Source: Campylobacterota bacterium (GTDB lineage: Bacteria; Campylobacterota; Campylobacteria; Campylobacterales; Sulfurovaceae). From it: a stretch of DNA of 6,382 nucleotides. The stretch covers positions 1 through 6,382 of the forward strand of contig QMKT01000107.1 in the NCBI GenBank assembly GCA_003646505.1, given 5' to 3'. The notes beneath the pieces were generated by a model. The model was given only the letters and a program-made list of their open reading frames with translations. It searched no databases and had not been told where the DNA came from. Both the position numbers and the translations under genes were made by a program. How positions within the stretch are numbered: the stretch's first letter is position 1; the number at the start of each line of letters is the position of its first letter. Shown here piece after piece: positions 5,214 through 6,382 of this stretch.

Positions 5214-6167
5214 TCATTCTCCCGGCCCTCTTCTTGATTCTCTTGATTTAAACAGTAATGAACTTGGATTTTGTCCCAACTCTCTAGACATAGTGCTTAA
5301 TTGATTTGAAAGTACTTGTATGTCAACAAGTATCGGCTCAAGCATCTTTTTAAAATTATAGTCCCCTCTGTCTAAGCTTTTCTCAAACTTCAGAGTCACA
5401 CGGTTAAAGTTTTTACTGGTTTCAAAGAGTTTATCTACCGTAGGAACAGTGACACCTTTGATCTGAGCAAAATCTTTTTGCATCTGCTTAAAGTCTGTGG
5501 TTGCTTCTGTAAACTTAGCATTGATAGTGTCCATCGAAACTCTAAACTCTCCCAGTGTTGTATCTACTTCTTCAAGAGATACAAGGGCCTTATTTTCTAT
5601 CACTTCACCTTTAGCCGTTACTTTCTCTGCATTATCAAGGATATTTCCTATCGTTTCAATATGTTTATTTGAAAGTAATTTTTCACTCTGGGCGAGTAAG
5701 TTATCAAGTTTATCACTCAATCCACCGAGATTGCTAGTCAGCTTTGAAAGCAGTGAAGGTTTTGACGGAATTAGCGGAATATACTCTTTCGTTGGTACTA
5801 GAGTTTTTGCCTCATTGGTTCCCCCATCTATCTCTATGGATAAAAGACCTGTGACACCCAACATTTGTGTGGATGCTATCATGTCTTCTTTAATAATAAT
5901 ACCTTCTTTGATCTCTAAAAGTATTTCAATTACTTCTATATTTTTAGGATTAATACGTATATCACTCACACGACCTATGTTCACCCCACGCAGTTTTACA
6001 TTTGAATCTTTAGAAAGTCCGGCAATAGAATCTTGCATTTCCACTTTATAAGTAGAAAACTCTTCATGCAAGCCATATTTGGCAAGCCAAAAACCAAACC
6101 ACAATACTCCAACAGAAAAAAGTAATACAAAAATACCGACTATCGTATAATTTACTTTGCTATACAT
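5214..6167 (-). CDS. mlaD: MCE (MlaD-family) lipid transport protein
   Basis: MCE proteins are inner-membrane-anchored hexamers that pass phospholipids between an ABC transporter and the periplasm. This 317-residue protein has one N-terminal membrane helix (about 8-30) and then an MCE domain at about 38-116, recognisable by DSIAGLSKDSNVKLRGVNIG (46-65) and the GVTGLLSIEIDGG segment (104-116). A long, probably helical region follows (about 138-300) and ends in LGQNPSSLLFKS (297-308) and a short polar tail. E. coli MlaD is only about 183 residues, so the helical extension is large. There is one MCE domain only. The start ATG overlaps the ATPase gene by eight bases and has AAGG (6174-6177) six bases upstream, which indicates translational coupling in one operon. 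The gene symbol is by family and context. Confidence 0.9.
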   Translation of the reverse strand: MYSKVNYTIVGIFVLLFSVGVLWFGFWLAKYGLHEEFSTYKVEMQDSIAGLSKDSNVKLRGVNIGRVSDIRINPKNIEVIEILLEIKEGIIIKEDMIASTQMLGVTGLLSIEIDGGTNEAKTLVPTKEYIPLIPSKPSLLSKLTSNLGGLSDKLDNLLAQSEKLLSNKHIETIGNILDNAEKVTAKGEVIENKALVSLEEVDTTLGEFRVSMDTINAKFTEATTDFKQMQKDFAQIKGVTVPTVDKLFETSKNFNRVTLKFEKSLDRGDYNFKKMLEPILVDIQVLSNQLSTMSRELGQNPSSLLFKSRESRRGPGE

Positions 6168-6382
6168 CTTTTACCTTGTCTTTAAAACGCTCTTTTGTGT
6201 ATTCATTCTTAAAAAATTCTTCCACAAACGGATGTTGTGATTGTAACACATTTTCCAGGCTACCTTCTGCTACCACATGTTTGTCTGCCAAAACTGCCAT
6301 CCTGTCAACTATAGAAAAAATACTGTCCAGATCGTGGGTGATCATCACTACAGTAATTCCTAAAAGGTCACGCAACTCTACA
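6160..6382 (-). CDS. mlaF: ABC transporter ATPase (MlaF/IamA-like), C-terminal part
   Basis: The gene enters from the right edge, so only its last 73 codons are visible. The frame stays open to the window end, reading VELRDLLGITVVMITHDLDS, so the TTG at 6373-6375 is an internal Leu and not a start. MITHD contains the H-loop histidine that contacts the ATP gamma-phosphate. The following DSIFSIVDRMAVLADKHVV and the HPFVEEFF near the end are typical of the MlaF group. The Walker A, signature and Walker B motifs lie outside the window. The protein would energise phospholipid movement with an MlaE-type permease, expected further upstream. Its TAG stop (6160-6162) lies within the first codons of the MCE gene. 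Confidence 0.88.
   Translation of the reverse strand, partial: VELRDLLGITVVMITHDLDSIFSIVDRMAVLADKHVVAEGSLENVLQSQHPFVEEFFKNEYTKERFKDKVKDV

Noticed and set aside
5478..6051. Plus-strand open frames of 64 and 184 codons opposite the MCE gene
   Set aside because: The antisense frame carries Ser/Ile-rich sequence of the kind produced opposite Glu/Asp/Lys-rich coding sequence. The minus-strand MCE reading is well supported.

Overview
The window looks like a chromosomal segment from a Campylobacterota (Epsilonproteobacteria) bacterium, most likely a Sulfurovum- or Sulfurimonas-like lineage. The reasons are low G+C, the order ubiX-coaD-tmk-hisS (from memory the same order as Campylobacter jejuni Cj0768c to Cj0765c), a thymidylate kinase P-loop reading GIDTCGKST, a cysteine-rich HisRS, and an ATPase-MCE-lipoprotein cluster laid out like the Campylobacter iam/mla locus. 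The species cannot be fixed from the sequence alone.

Layout. Bases 1-149 (minus) hold the start of an exported c-type cytochrome that runs off the left edge. Bases 150-595 are a very AT-rich intergenic stretch with candidate promoters pointing both ways. Bases 596-1349 hold two convergent orphan genes of unknown function. Bases 1444-1519 are tRNA-Gly(TCC). Bases 1599-4599 (plus) form a housekeeping cluster: ubiX (flavin prenyltransferase), coaD (CoA biosynthesis), tmk (dTTP biosynthesis) and hisS (histidyl-tRNA synthetase). Bases 4596-6382 (minus) are the distal part of a phospholipid-transport (Mla/Pqi-type) operon: the C-terminal end of the ABC ATPase, the MCE substrate-binding protein and an auxiliary lipoprotein. 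It converges on hisS with a 4-base overlap.

The most interesting structure is non-coding. Two REP-like double hairpins lie in the ubiX-coaD and tmk-hisS gaps. Each is a GTAG-tagged palindrome facing an inverted partner. In each case the element starts shortly after the upstream stop codon and ends within about two bases of the next gene's Shine-Dalgarno sequence. The two copies differ by a compensatory base-pair swap (C-G to G-C) in all four hairpins, which supports selection for, or templated copying of, the folded form. They resemble REP/BIME elements mobilised in trans by RAYT transposases. No RAYT gene lies in the window.

No CRISPR array, insertion sequence with its own transposase, riboswitch or convincing intrinsic terminator was found.
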